Part shown: positions 1-8,455 of the stretch, piece by piece
Position numbering within the stretch: position 1 is the first letter of the stretch
Layout of the letters: each line of letters starts with the position of its first letter
NCBI RefSeq assembly: GCF_000018545.1
Contig: NC_012587.1
Span: 1,426,001-1,490,000, forward strand
Source of the DNA: Sinorhizobium fredii NGR234
GTDB taxonomy: Bacteria > Pseudomonadota > Alphaproteobacteria > Rhizobiales > Rhizobiaceae
DNA length: 64,000 nucleotides
Direction of reading: 5' to 3'
Position numbers and translations under genes: made by a program
Notes under the pieces: generated by a model
What the model was told of the DNA's origin: nothing
Database searches by the model: none
What the model saw: only the letters and a program-made list of their open reading frames with translations

Positions 1-1269
1 ACGATCGGGGTCGCGGTCGACTCGAATGTGCTGATTTACGAAAGACTGCGAGAGGAGGTGCGCAGCAGCAGCGAGCCCTTGCGCAAAGCTCTCGACAACG
101 GTTTTTCGCGCGTACTGACGAGCATCTTCGATGCGAATCTGACGATGCTGATCGCCGGCGCCATGCTTTTCCTGGGCACCGGGGCCATCAGAGGGTTTGC
201 GGCGACGCTTGCGATCGGTAGCGTCACAACCATCCTGACGGCGCACAGCCTGACGCGCCGGCTGATCCGCGGATGGTATCGCCGCCGCCGGCCGAAACAC
301 CTGCCGAGGGGAATCCGCACGGGCTTCTTTGCCGAGGCCGACATCCGCTTCATGGCTCTCCGCAACCCCGTCTTCATCCTGATGGCGTCGCTCTCGCTTG
401 CTTCGCTCGTCTTGCTGGTGAGCCTCGGCCTCAATATGGGCGCCGATTTCAAGGGCGGATCGCTCCTGGAGCTCCGGTCGAAGGCAGGCGCCGCCGATGT
501 CGCGGACCTCCGCGCCCGCCTCGACGAACTGAACCTCGCTGAGGTCCAAATTCAGGAACTTGGCTCGGCACGGGATATCCTCCTGCGCATCCCGTCGCAG
601 GAAGCCGGCGACAATGCGGACCAGACAGCGATGGGATTGGTTCGCGCCGAACTCGAAGATGACTATATCTTCCGGCGCGTCGAGGTGGTCGGCCCGGCCG
701 TTTCCGGAGAACTGACGCGCGCCGGAACGCTCGCCGTCGCAGCTGCGATACTTGCCATCATCTTCTATGTCTGGCTGCGCTTCGATTGGAAGTTCGCCGC
801 CGGTGCGGTCATCACCACGCTTAACGACGTGCTGCTGACCATGGGCTTCCTCGTGGTGACCGGCATCGAGTTCAATCTTGCCAGCCTCGCCGCGCTGCTG
901 ACCATCGTCTGCTATTCGCTGAACGACACAATGGTGGTCTACGACCGCGTCCGCGAGAATCTGGCGCGCTATCGTCGGATGCCGCTTTCGGTCTTGATCG
1001 ACACGTCGATCAACCAGACCCTTTCGCGTACCATCCTGACGGCGATAACCACGGCCTTGGCCCTCGTTGCTCTCTATCTGTTCGGCGAGAGCCGCGTCGT
1101 GCAGTCCTTCAGCGCGACGCTCCTCTTCGGGGTGGTTATCGGTACGATTTCGTCGATCTATATCGCCGGGCCGGTCCTCATTCTCTTCAACCGCCGAAAC
1201 AATAGCCTCGACGGGACGTTGGGAGGACGCGGTACGATCCGGCAAGACAAGGCAACGGGTGCAGCCTGA
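1..1269 (+). CDS. secDF: Protein translocase subunit SecDF, 3' part (5' end outside the window)
   Basis: This is the C-terminal part of the inner-membrane SecDF protein, which uses the proton gradient to help SecYEG release exported proteins. The frame is open from base 1. Its first residues (VDSNVLIYERLREE) are the conserved SecD transmembrane motif, followed by further SecD helices to about residue 90. The SecF half then starts with a membrane helix near residue 120 and the SecF signature DFKGG near residue 150. Five more hydrophobic segments follow, including LNDTMVVYDRVREN, the SecF counterpart of the SecD motif. SecD and SecF are therefore fused in one chain, as in many alphaproteobacteria. 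The stop codon overlaps the next start (TGATG), so the next two genes are probably co-translated with it. Confidence 0.95.
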   Translation, partial: TIGVAVDSNVLIYERLREEVRSSSEPLRKALDNGFSRVLTSIFDANLTMLIAGAMLFLGTGAIRGFAATLAIGSVTTILTAHSLTRRLIRGWYRRRRPKHLPRGIRTGFFAEADIRFMALRNPVFILMASLSLASLVLLVSLGLNMGADFKGGSLLELRSKAGAADVADLRARLDELNLAEVQIQELGSARDILLRIPSQEAGDNADQTAMGLVRAELEDDYIFRRVEVVGPAVSGELTRAGTLAVAAAILAIIFYVWLRFDWKFAAGAVITTLNDVLLTMGFLVVTGIEFNLASLAALLTIVCYSLNDTMVVYDRVRENLARYRRMPLSVLIDTSINQTLSRTILTAITTALALVALYLFGESRVVQSFSATLLFGVVIGTISSIYIAGPVLILFNRRNNSLDGTLGGRGTIRQDKATGAA

Positions 1270-1655
1270 TGGCAAAGGGTATCGAAATGCGCGAAGCGCA
1301 CTTCCCCGGACGTGCGCCGATCGACGCGTATGGCAATGGCGGTTTTCGCTTCGCCGACATGTCGCACCGCGGCTCGGTTCTGCTGTTGCCCTCCGGCGTC
1401 TACGCCTGGGACGTCGTCGAGGGCGACCCGTTGGCGATCGAAAAATTCCGGCGCGTTCTGGACGAGGCTCAAGAAATCGAGGTGCTGCTCGTAGGAACCG
1501 GTCGCGACATCAGACCGTTGCCGGCAGATTTGAAGGCAACGCTTAAAGCGGCCAACATCGCATCCGATCCGATGAGTACCGGCGCAGCCGTCCGCACCTA
1601 CAACGTCATGCTGGTGGAATCGCGTGCCGTCGCTGCCGCATTGATTGCGGTTTGA
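1269..1655 (+). CDS. Mth938-like domain protein (DUF498 family)
   Basis: This 128-residue protein belongs to the Mth938/NDUFAF3-like family (COG3737). Mitochondrial members assist complex I assembly, but the bacterial role is not settled. The family pattern is visible in GSVLLLPSGVYAWDV near residues 36-50 and LLVGTGRDIRPLP near residues 73-85. The ATG overlaps the secDF stop by one base, and its own stop overlaps the reading frame of the next gene. The order secDF, Mth938-like, phytoene-synthase-like suggests one operon. The next gene resembles NDUFAF6, so two proteins related to mitochondrial complex I assembly factors sit side by side, which supports an envelope or respiratory assembly role. 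That role is inferred. Confidence 0.85.
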   Translation: MAKGIEMREAHFPGRAPIDAYGNGGFRFADMSHRGSVLLLPSGVYAWDVVEGDPLAIEKFRRVLDEAQEIEVLLVGTGRDIRPLPADLKATLKAANIASDPMSTGAAVRTYNVMLVESRAVAAALIAV

Positions 1656-1678
1656 CCGCGTATCGAAGGAATCCCAGC

Positions 1679-2518
1679 TTGCAAGACCTCGATGCCCAGA
1701 TCCTCGCGCCCCTGCGGGACACCGATCGCGATCGATATCTTGCATGCCTGCTGGCCCCGCGGGAAAAACGGCATTCGCTTGCCTGTCTCTATGCCTTCTA
1801 TGCCGAGATTGCCCGCATCCGCGACGTGATACGTGAGCCGCTCCCCGGCGAGATCCGGCTGCAATGGTGGCGTGACCTGCTGGAGAGCCGATCCGGGGGC
1901 GAGGGCCACCCGCTGGCGGAGGCGCTCCTCAGTTGCATTGACGAGCATCGGCTGCCCGTCGCCGTTCTGCAGAACATGATCGACGCCCGCGTCTTCGACC
2001 TCTATGACGACCCGATGGAGGACACGACGGCGCTGGAAGGGTACGCCGGCGAAACCGCGTCGGCACTCATTCAGCTTGCCTCGCTGATTCTCGACCCGAT
2101 AGATGCCGCGAAGTCGGCGGACGCTGCCGGACATGCCGGCGTTGCGCAGACCATCGCCGGCCTGCTGCTTCTCCTGCCGATCCACTCGCGGCGGGGCCAG
2201 GTTTATTTCCCGGCCGACCTCTTGCGGGCGACCGGGCTCGACAGGGAGATGCTGCTGGACGGGCGCGACGACGTGGCGATCGGCAGGGCTGTTCGCGCGT
2301 TCTGCGGGCTTGGCCGTGATCACCTCGTCAAGGCTCGCAACAGCCTGGATTCGATCTCTGCGCAGAATTTCTCGGCTTTCCTTCCCGTCGCTCTCGCGGA
2401 GCCGGTGTTCGCGCGTGCCGAAGCCGCCGGAGCTCGGATTCTGCGGCACTCGATCCAGCCGCCCCAGTGGCAGCGGCAATGGCGGATGTGGCGCGCAAGC
2501 CGCCGCCGCCGCTTTTGA
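1679..2518 (+). CDS. Phytoene/squalene synthase family protein (NDUFAF6-like)
   Basis: This is a protein of about 279 residues of the trans-isoprenyl diphosphate synthase fold (COG1562). The motifs RHSLACLYAFYAEIARI and RLQWWRDLL match the N-terminal part of the family, but the DXXXD metal-binding motifs of true squalene/phytoene synthases are weak (YDDPMED near residue 110). It may not be catalytic and is closer to the NDUFAF6-like branch. The frame opens further upstream, at a TTG (1652) that overlaps the previous stop. I prefer the TTG at 1679 because GAAGGA (1665-1670) lies 8 bases before it. It probably sits in the secDF operon. An isoprenoid synthase role is possible but less likely, as no other carotenoid or hopanoid gene is nearby. 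Confidence 0.8.
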   Translation: MQDLDAQILAPLRDTDRDRYLACLLAPREKRHSLACLYAFYAEIARIRDVIREPLPGEIRLQWWRDLLESRSGGEGHPLAEALLSCIDEHRLPVAVLQNMIDARVFDLYDDPMEDTTALEGYAGETASALIQLASLILDPIDAAKSADAAGHAGVAQTIAGLLLLLPIHSRRGQVYFPADLLRATGLDREMLLDGRDDVAIGRAVRAFCGLGRDHLVKARNSLDSISAQNFSAFLPVALAEPVFARAEAAGARILRHSIQPPQWQRQWRMWRASRRRRF

Positions 2519-2603
2519 CGCGTCTCGTTGTTCAAGCTGGCGCAAGCCTCGAGCGATAGAGATTGGTCCTCACGGAATCCTGTCGTCCGAAAGGGACGGA
2601 TAT

Positions 2604-3068
2604 ATGCTCTGGTTGATTCTCATCGCTGTAATTGCGGTCGTCGGTGCGTTTTATGTCCGGATGAACGCGCGCGCCGAGCACGACGCCAGCAATCCCGACA
2701 CCGGCTCGGCGATGGTCGAGTTTGGCCGAGCCTTTCCGGACGAGGCCATACGGGCGTTGCATTCGACGGTCGATGGCAAGGCCATTTTTCTTCGACTGCA
2801 TGACGGCAAGGCCGGCTTCATTCAATCCCACGGCACGCACTATGTGTGCCATGTCATTCATCCGGGAAAGCTGCGGGTGAACAGTTCCGAAAGCGGGCAG
2901 GGGCTCATCGTCCATTTCCCCGATTTCGCTTATCTGGACAACAACTTCGAATTCCGAACCGCGGCTGAGGCGGCCGAGGTCTCGCTGTGGCTGCTCGGCA
3001 GCTTCAGCCCGAAATCCGAGATCGGCGCGCCGATCGCTGGGAAAGCGGCGACGCAGACGATCGACTGA
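2604..3068 (+). CDS. Hypothetical membrane-anchored protein
   Basis: This 154-residue protein has one N-terminal membrane helix (MLWLILIAVIAVVGAFYV) followed by a soluble domain of about 130 residues, probably on the periplasmic side. I do not recognise the family. The soluble part has alternating beta-type stretches such as AIFLRLHDGKAGFI and GLIVHFPDFAYLDNNFEF. The start is chosen because the purine-rich GGGACGGA lies just upstream, and because the upstream extension of the open frame runs through the preceding gene in another frame. It sits 85 bases after the phytoene-synthase-like gene and may belong to the same transcript. Confidence 0.7.
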   Translation: MLWLILIAVIAVVGAFYVRMNARAEHDASNPDTGSAMVEFGRAFPDEAIRALHSTVDGKAIFLRLHDGKAGFIQSHGTHYVCHVIHPGKLRVNSSESGQGLIVHFPDFAYLDNNFEFRTAAEAAEVSLWLLGSFSPKSEIGAPIAGKAATQTID

Positions 3069-3184
3069 AGCCGGTAATCAGACCAAATCTGGAGTCGGTC
3101 TATTCGGGTCATATCCGGCTGCAGCGAAGTCGTTGGCGCATAGCGGGGCTCAAACAGTTTGACGACGGGCTGTAAGCTCCTCGT

Positions 3185-4117
3185 CTATGCACCGCCCTTC
3201 ATACTCGGTAGCGTCAGCCTGCCGGACCGCGCCAACTCCAGGAGGCGGGCGGTGAACGACTGCACCCCACGCCGTCTGGCTCCAAATCCGGTCACCACCC
3301 AGAAATGCAGGGGGCTTACGACCGTATGCCCGCCAAGCCTCTCAAGGCTGCCGCAGTTCAGAAACGAGGCCCCATAGGGCTCGCGCATGAGTGCGACGCC
3401 GCTCCCCGCTGCCGCGGCTTGAAGACCGAGATCGTAGTCGGGAAAGCACCGGTCCTGGGGACGAAGGTGATAGCGGCACCCGTGCTCCGCGAGCCACAGC
3501 CGCCATGCGTCCGGATAGGCATCGTGGATCAGCGGAAGTGCCAGAAGGTTGTCGACCGAGAAGCAGTCTCCCAAGTCAGCCGCAATCCCAGGCGATGCCA
3601 CGGGAAAGAGCCTTTCCTCGAACAGCGCCGTCGCCGATCCATCCTTCCAGGGGCCCCGGCCGTAGCGAATGGCGACGTCAATCTCGTCCAGCGGGACGAA
3701 TCGATGGTCGAGGTCGAGATCGATGCGCAGGTCGGGTGGAGAGCCTTCCAGCACGGCGAGGTTGGGAAGCAGGCACAGCCGCGCGAAGGACGGCAGCACG
3801 CTGACGCGAATCGCTTCGGGCAGTTTGCTTTCCCGCCATTCTGCGCCGCCGCTACCGATCGTATCGAGCCCCTGTTGCAGCAGGCGTACAAGATGCTGCC
3901 CCTGTGTCGTGAGACGAACACCTCTCCCGTGCCGCTCGAACAGGGGCATCCCGGCCCACTGTTCGACGGCGGCAACCCTGCGGCTGACGGCGCCATGGGT
4001 GATGTCGAGGTCATCGGCGGCGCGGGAGAACGAGCCGGTGCGCTCGGAAGCAAGCACGGCGCGCAGAGCATCCAGGGATGGAAGATTGCGCCAATATGAG
4101 CTGTGATCCATTCTCAC
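3185..4117 (-). CDS. LysR-family transcriptional regulator
   Basis: This is a 310-residue LysR-type regulator. Residues 13-73 form the winged helix-turn-helix (LDALRAVLASERTGSFSRAA, then THGAVSRRVAAVE and GRGVRLTTQG). The remainder is the periplasmic-binding-protein-like effector domain, resembling the GcvA branch (DVAIRYGRGPW). The first codon could be the GTG at 4117 or the ATG at 4111. It is divergent from an EamA-type exporter gene with only about 35-60 bp between the starts, which is the classic arrangement for a LysR protein controlling its neighbour. Effector unknown. Confidence 0.9.
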   Translation of the reverse strand: MRMDHSSYWRNLPSLDALRAVLASERTGSFSRAADDLDITHGAVSRRVAAVEQWAGMPLFERHGRGVRLTTQGQHLVRLLQQGLDTIGSGGAEWRESKLPEAIRVSVLPSFARLCLLPNLAVLEGSPPDLRIDLDLDHRFVPLDEIDVAIRYGRGPWKDGSATALFEERLFPVASPGIAADLGDCFSVDNLLALPLIHDAYPDAWRLWLAEHGCRYHLRPQDRCFPDYDLGLQAAAAGSGVALMREPYGASFLNCGSLERLGGHTVVSPLHFWVVTGFGARRRGVQSFTARLLELARSGRLTLPSMKGGA

Positions 4118-4174
4118 ACTTCATGTCCGTGTGGTGGTCTATGTCAAGGCATGACGTTGTTCTATTCAGTCGCT

Positions 4175-5104
4175 ATGACCAAGTCCACCTTTCCCCTGAT
4201 TCCCACCCTCTCGGTCGCTACGACGATTTTCGTCTGGGCGGCCGCCTTTCCCGCGATTACCCTGACCCCCAAGGAGATCGATCCCTTGCCGCTGGCATCG
4301 GTGCGGTTTGCCATCGCGGCGTCATTTGCCGTGATCTGGCTGGCATCGGCGCGCCCCCGCATGATGCCGCTGGCCGATCTCGCCCTTTGCATCGCCTGCG
4401 GCATCGTTTCTGGCGTGGGCTACAGCGTGTTTCTCAATCTCGGCCAGGAGACAGTCTCTGCTGGAGCAGCCGGCTTCCTTGTCAAGACGGAGTCGCTTTG
4501 GATGGCCGCATTCGCAGTGTTCTTGCTCAAGGAGCGGTTCACCGCATGGGCATGGGCCGGCATGCTGGCCTGCGTCGTCGGCGTCGGCCTGATTGCTGCC
4601 GCCCAGCCCGGCGGCATCACGTTGGGGACAGGAGCACCCCTGGTTCTGGCCGCAGCCTTGTGCTCGGCGGCGGGCTTCACCCTGCAACGCGGACTGGCAC
4701 TGCGTCATGGCGCGTTGTACGTAGCGGCCGTCACCTTCATCGTGGCGGCGCTCGCCCTGTCTCCGTGGCTGCCGCAGGCCGCGACGCAGATGCAGACGGC
4801 ATCCACCGCGACGGTCGCATGGGCCATCTTTCTCGGGGTTTTCCCGACGGCGATCGGCCTTGCATGCTGGGTCTATGCGCTCGGATACTTCGGAGTCGCC
4901 CGCTCAGGCAATTTGCTCTACCTGGTCGCGCCCCTCGCCATGCTGATCGCATGGGCCATCGCCGGGGAAACGCCGGCTCTTGTGACGGTGATCGGCGGGC
5001 TGCTGATTCTGTCAGGGGTAATCGTCGTCAATTCTCTCGGCCGGAAGCAGGCGGCGCGCATCGATTCGACCGACAAGAGGGAGGCGGTTCCGGTAGAGGG
5101 CTGA
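4175..5104 (+). CDS. EamA/DMT-family transporter
   Basis: This is an inner-membrane drug/metabolite-type exporter with ten predicted helices in two EamA repeats: residues 1-140 starting LSVATTIFVWAAAFPAI, and residues 145-285 ending in LLILSGVIVVNSLG. Members export amino acids, metabolites or drugs; the substrate here cannot be read from the sequence. The ATG at 4175 gives the usual N-terminus. The ATG at 4151 is in frame and preceded by AAGG, so it remains possible. The divergent LysR gene is the likely regulator. Confidence 0.88.
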   Translation: MTKSTFPLIPTLSVATTIFVWAAAFPAITLTPKEIDPLPLASVRFAIAASFAVIWLASARPRMMPLADLALCIACGIVSGVGYSVFLNLGQETVSAGAAGFLVKTESLWMAAFAVFLLKERFTAWAWAGMLACVVGVGLIAAAQPGGITLGTGAPLVLAAALCSAAGFTLQRGLALRHGALYVAAVTFIVAALALSPWLPQAATQMQTASTATVAWAIFLGVFPTAIGLACWVYALGYFGVARSGNLLYLVAPLAMLIAWAIAGETPALVTVIGGLLILSGVIVVNSLGRKQAARIDSTDKREAVPVEG

Positions 5105-5105
5105 T

Positions 5106-6527
5106 TTACGCTGTTTCGTGAGCCAGCCACGCGGCGCAGTCCTTGAGCGCCCGTGCTGACGTCGCCTGCTTCTTGGCCACTGCCTTCTCCTTGCCGCGGA
5201 AGCGCTTCGCACCTTCCGGCTTGGTGAGGGCGCCCGCCTCCAGTGGCGGAAACAGCCCGAAATTGATGTTCATCGGCTGGAACGAGCGCTTGCCGGGTTC
5301 GTCGTCGGAAACGATGTGCCCGCCGGTGATGTGATTGAGGAGCGCGCCGAAGGCCGTCGTGGCCGGCGGCAGCGACGGTTTTTCACCCTTGCGCTCGGCT
5401 GCGGCAAACCGCCCGGCGAGAAGGCCGATGCTGGCACTCTCCACATAGCCCTCACAGCCGGTGATCTGCCCGGCAAAGCGCAGGCCAGGCCGGGATTTCA
5501 GCGTCAGCGAGCCGTCGAGCAGGATCGGCGAGTTGATGTAGGTGTTGCGGTGCAGGCCGCCGAGCCTGGCGAATTCGGCGTTCTCGAGCCCCGGGATCAT
5601 CCGGAAAACGTCCGTCTGGGCGCCGTACTTCAGTTTGGTCTGGAAGCCCACCATGTTGTAGAGCGTGCCCAGCGCATTGTCCTGGCGCAGTTGGACGACG
5701 GCATAGGGCTTGACCGAGGGATTGTGGGCATTGGTCAGCCCCATCGGCTTCATCGGGCCGTGGCGCAGCGTCTCGCGGCCGCGCTCCGCCATCACCTCGA
5801 TCGGCAGGCAGCCATCGAAATAGGGCGTGCCTTCCCATTCCTTGAAGCCGGTCTTGTCGCTGGCGATCAGCGCATCGACGAAGGCGTTGTACTGCACCTC
5901 GGTCATCGGGCAGTTGATGTAGTCCTTGCCCGTGCCGCCGGGGCCGACCTTGTCGTAGCGCGACTGATGCCAGCATACGTCCATGTCGATCGTCTCGGTG
6001 TAGACGATCGGCGCTATGGCATCGAAGAAGGCAAGCGCGTCGGCGCCGGTCTCGCGGCGGATCGCTTCGGCGAGCGCGGGGGCGGTGAGCGGACCGGTGG
6101 CGACGATCGCCAGGTCCCACTCCCGCGGCGGCAGGTCGTCTATTTCCTCGCGGACGACGGAGATCAGCGGGTGGCTTTCGATCTGGGCGCCGACCGCCTG
6201 CGAGAAGCCGTCCCGGTCGACGGCCAGCGCGCCACCGGCCGGCACCTGGTTGTGATCGGCGGCCCGCATGATCAGCGAGCCTGCAAGGCGCATTTCCGCA
6301 TGCAGCACGCCAACCGCATTGCTGGTCGCATCGTCGGAACGGAAGGAGTTGGAGCAGACGAGTTCGGCGAGGCCGTCGGTCTTGTGCGCGTCCGTGCCGC
6401 GCACCCCGCGCATTTCGTGCAGGATGACCGGGACGCCTGCCTCGGCGATCTGCCAGGCGGCCTCCGAGCCGGCAAGCCCGCCGCCTACGACATGAATGGG
6501 TGAATAGGGAGAGGTCGTCTTGTCCAT
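5106..6527 (-). CDS. trmFO: Methylenetetrahydrofolate--tRNA-(uracil-5-)-methyltransferase TrmFO
   Basis: This 473-residue flavoprotein (formerly Gid) makes 5-methyluridine at position 54 of tRNA with methylene-THF as the carbon donor and FADH2 as reductant. Visible features are the FAD-binding motif [12 protein letters not shown] near residues 13-24, the family signature [12 protein letters not shown] near residue 54, the [15 protein letters not shown] stretch mid-protein, and a C-terminal FAD-domain segment [21 protein letters not shown] long frame extends upstream, but the ATG at 6527 gives the normal family N-terminus. The gene converges with the EamA gene; the two stop codons are almost adjacent. 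Confidence 0.96.
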   Translation of the reverse strand: MDKTTSPYSPIHVVGGGLAGSEAAWQIAEAGVPVILHEMRGVRGTDAHKTDGLAELVCSNSFRSDDATSNAVGVLHAEMRLAGSLIMRAADHNQVPAGGALAVDRDGFSQAVGAQIESHPLISVVREEIDDLPPREWDLAIVATGPLTAPALAEAIRRETGADALAFFDAIAPIVYTETIDMDVCWHQSRYDKVGPGGTGKDYINCPMTEVQYNAFVDALIASDKTGFKEWEGTPYFDGCLPIEVMAERGRETLRHGPMKPMGLTNAHNPSVKPYAVVQLRQDNALGTLYNMVGFQTKLKYGAQTDVFRMIPGLENAEFARLGGLHRNTYINSPILLDGSLTLKSRPGLRFAGQITGCEGYVESASIGLLAGRFAAAERKGEKPSLPPATTAFGALLNHITGGHIVSDDEPGKRSFQPMNINFGLFPPLEAGALTKPEGAKRFRGKEKAVAKKQATSARALKDCAAWLAHETA

Positions 6528-6564
6528 GCGCGGCTTCCTACCACAGCCATTCCGCGCTTCCAAC

Positions 6565-6589
6565 AAAAACGGCGCCCTTGGGCGCCGTC
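6565..6589 (-). terminator. Rho-independent terminator of the 6614-6757 DUF1127 gene
   Basis: A GC-rich hairpin (ACGGCGCCC / GGGCGCCGT with a two-base loop) is followed on the minus strand by a T run (TTTTTG). It lies just after the stop of the minus-strand DUF1127 gene and before trmFO, so it ends that short transcript. Confidence 0.75.
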
Positions 6590-6613
6590 TTTGAAGTCCA
6601 GGCTTCGTTCCGA

Positions 6614-6757
6614 TTAACGGAAGGAACGGGCCGCAATGTTGCGGATATCGTAGCGGGTGATGCCGATATCGCTCAGCGCGTGGTTCGAAAGGCCGCCGAG
6701 TTCGGCGACAGTGCGGCGGTAGTTGATCCAGCTCTTTGCAATGCGAATGGGGTTCAT
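6614..6757 (-). CDS. Small DUF1127 (YjiS-like) protein
   Basis: This 47-residue basic protein is of the DUF1127 type: [16 protein letters not shown], a middle [14 protein letters not shown] and a C-terminal [14 protein letters not shown]. In family knowledge, such short arginine-rich proteins are stress-induced in alphaproteobacteria, and one Rhodobacter member (CcaF1) binds RNA and acts with CCUCCUCCC-motif sRNAs. A good ribosome site (GAGGAACGACC) precedes the ATG. It is a paralogue of the gene at 7785-7928; the two are separated by an IS200-type insertion. It is too short for many automated callers. Confidence 0.88.
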   Translation of the reverse strand: MNPIRIAKSWINYRRTVAELGGLSNHALSDIGITRYDIRNIAARSFR

Positions 6758-7112
6758 GGTCGTTCCTCAGATCAGTTGGGCGCGACAGTGATTTGTCTGC
6801 GTCGTTGAGGTTCTTATACGCCTGTCTAATTGCAAGGTGGAGTGCAAAGAAAATGCATCTGCTATGCATTTGTGCACTGCATCGATGATTTGCTGGGCAG
6901 GGGGAAGAGGAAGCCCGAAAATGCATCAATGTCACAAGGGCAGATCAAAGGTCCCAAACGCCGTGCGGGGCCGGCCTTGTTTCACCGCGGTTTCCCGTCG
7001 CCTTCGCTTTCGCGAAGCGGAAACCGGCTAGGCGGAATTGTGGGCCGATTTCGCAGTGCAACAAAGCGACGCCGCCCCGTCTCTTCAAATTAGGGATCTC
7101 CGCAAGTCATGA
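6758..7112. other. Intergenic region upstream of the first DUF1127 gene
   Basis: No gene is supported here. The part next to the DUF1127 start should hold its promoter and 5' leader. Several ATGCAT-containing words (near 6852, 6864 and 6919) and a TGCAC/GTGCA pair occur within about 80 bp. I could not fit a clear -35/-10 pair. Short plus-strand open frames here have no ribosome site and unconvincing composition. Confidence 0.4.
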
Positions 7113-7710
7113 CCTCCACCAGAGGTGGAGGTTTGAAACGCTGCGCTTGAACCGCTAGAAGCGGTTTTGCTATAAGTTAGTAGCTACGGTTAAAGAGGTC
7201 GGCAAAGTCGGAAGCTTTGTCGGCCTTTTCTTGATTACGGATATAGCGTCTGACGACCTGCTCATCATAGCCAGCCGTTGAGACGAAGTACCCACGCGCC
7301 CAAAAGTGATAGCCTTTGTAGCGCCGCTTGCGGGCATATTTGTTGGCCACGTAAAGGGCTGTCTTGCCCTTCAGGAAGCCCACAATGTGCGACACCGAGT
7401 ACTTCGGCGGGATCGAGATCAGCATATGCACATGGTCGGGCATAAGGTGCCCTTCCTCGATCCGGCAATCCTTTTGCAGAGCAAGCCGATGCAAAAGGTC
7501 ACCCAATTCACGGCGCAAGTCACCGTAAAGACGTTTCGTTCGGTATTTACTTGAAAAGACCACATGGTATTTGCAGTCCCACGTCGCGTGTGATTGCGAT
7601 CGTTCATCCATAAAACCTCCGTTCTATGTCTCGGCCAGCCTAGCGGTCCAAGCACGGAGGTCTCTCAATCACAATGTAGAACGCGTCCAGTCCTCCACCG
7701 GAGGTGGAGG
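7113..7710 (-). mobile_element. IS200/IS605-family element, tnpA only
   Basis: The element has a single Y1 (HUH) transposase gene flanked by two nearly identical imperfect palindromes. One is at 7113-7131 (CCTCCACC / GGTGGAGG with loop AGA), the other at 7692-7710 (same arms, loop GGA). Subterminal hairpins of this kind, no terminal inverted repeats and a transposase of about 144 residues are typical of IS200. The true cleavage sites lie near but outside the hairpins, so the ends given are minimal. It lies between two DUF1127 genes. Confidence 0.85.
7177..7611 (-). CDS. tnpA: IS200-type transposase TnpA (Y1 HUH)
   Basis: This 144-residue single-strand DNA transposase carries the HUH metal motif PDHVHML (His60, His62). 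The likely catalytic tyrosine is Tyr123 in VVRRYIRNQ, with the supporting Gln126. Length and motifs are complete, so the protein may be active. The ATG at 7611 has a GGAGG ribosome site about 4-5 bases upstream. Members cut and paste one DNA strand at subterminal hairpins, matching the palindromes on both sides. Confidence 0.92.
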   Translation of the reverse strand: MDERSQSHATWDCKYHVVFSSKYRTKRLYGDLRRELGDLLHRLALQKDCRIEEGHLMPDHVHMLISIPPKYSVSHIVGFLKGKTALYVANKYARKRRYKGYHFWARGYFVSTAGYDEQVVRRYIRNQEKADKASDFADLFNRSY

Positions 7711-7729
7711 TTTATTTTGCTTACAACGA

Positions 7730-7762
7730 AAAACGCCCGCCGGCGGGGCCGGCGGGCGTTTT
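7730..7762. terminator. Strong bidirectional hairpin after the second DUF1127 gene
   Basis: A perfect 15-bp stem (arms begin AAAACGCCCG and end CGGGCGTTTT) with a three-base loop GGG gives a T run on both strands. It lies just downstream of the minus-strand DUF1127 gene and should end that transcript. It also insulates the locus from the IS200 element. Confidence 0.8.
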
Positions 7763-7784
7763 GAAACTGTACCTGTCGTGTCGC

Positions 7785-7928
7785 TTACTTGACTGCCTGG
7801 CGAGCGACGTACGGGATGTCGGAGCGGCCGATGCCGAGGTCGTTCAGCTCGCGGTCGCTCATGCGGCCGAGTTCGCTGCAGGTCTGACGATACTTGCGCC
7901 AGTTGTTGAAAGAACGTGCGAGGTTCAT
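7785..7928 (-). CDS. Small DUF1127 (YjiS-like) protein, second copy
   Basis: This 47-residue basic protein (MNLARSFNNWRKYRQT, then ELGRMSDRELNDLG and IGRSDIPYVARQAV) has the full DUF1127 pattern. The ribosome site AGGAATAGGA precedes the ATG. Upstream on the minus strand lie two tandem CCUCCUCCC-loop sRNAs, the same association of DUF1127 genes with such sRNAs known from Rhodobacter, though the gene order is reversed (sRNAs upstream). A TTATATTC word about 80 bp upstream could be the -10 of its own promoter. An RNA-binding or stress-adaptation role is inferred from the family. Confidence 0.9.
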   Translation of the reverse strand: MNLARSFNNWRKYRQTCSELGRMSDRELNDLGIGRSDIPYVARQAVK

Positions 7929-8164
7929 GATCCTATTCCTTTCAGGGTCGTTTGCCAGCGCTCTATCTCTCATGCTGGCCGTCATCTTATGGCTCTGAAT
8001 ATAATCGTTTTGAGCGCGGAAAACAGAGACGATGCTGCATCGCACCCATGCAAGCCTTGCAAGCCTCGGTCGGCCAGTAATCCAGTCTGAATCCATGGGC
8101 AGGCGGCGCAGGTCGAACTGTCCCCAGGGGCTAGGAGACAAGGATTGAAATGCTGCTGGAACGG

Positions 8165-8305
8165 CGCAAAAAACAACGCCCACTGGGGGAGGAGGTCCAG
8201 CGGGCGTTGCCTGTTCTGATTGGCAACCGGGAGGAGGAGTTGTCGCCAATCCGTATCGGGAGCGCTGGGAGGAGGAGTGCGCTGCCGACCGATGCTCTGA
8301 AGATA
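8165..8305 (-). ncRNA. Three-hairpin anti-Shine-Dalgarno sRNA, alpha-r14 (NfeR1)-like, copy A
   Basis: Read on the minus strand, three hairpins follow one another, each exposing CTCCTCC in its loop. The first has arms at 8261-8265 and 8279-8283, the second at 8218-8227 and 8242-8251. The third is at 8175-8186 and 8197-8208 and is followed by a T6 run (8173-8168), so it doubles as terminator. Loop words are ACTCCTCCTCCC, ACTCCTCCTCCC and CCTCCTCCC. This layout matches the rhizobial alpha-r14 family, whose members base-pair with Shine-Dalgarno regions of mRNAs such as ABC transporter genes. The 5' end is not determined. Confidence 0.85.
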
Positions 8306-8455
8306 AGCCCGGACCCCTAATTTGTGTAGGGATACTGCGGAATGGCACATATGCGCTGGATGCATGGCTGAGGGCTCGCGCCCACAAAGAATGCTTCAAA
8401 ACCGGGCAATTTGCTCAGCGCCGCTCACGAAACAGGGAAGGGTATTTCGCACCTG

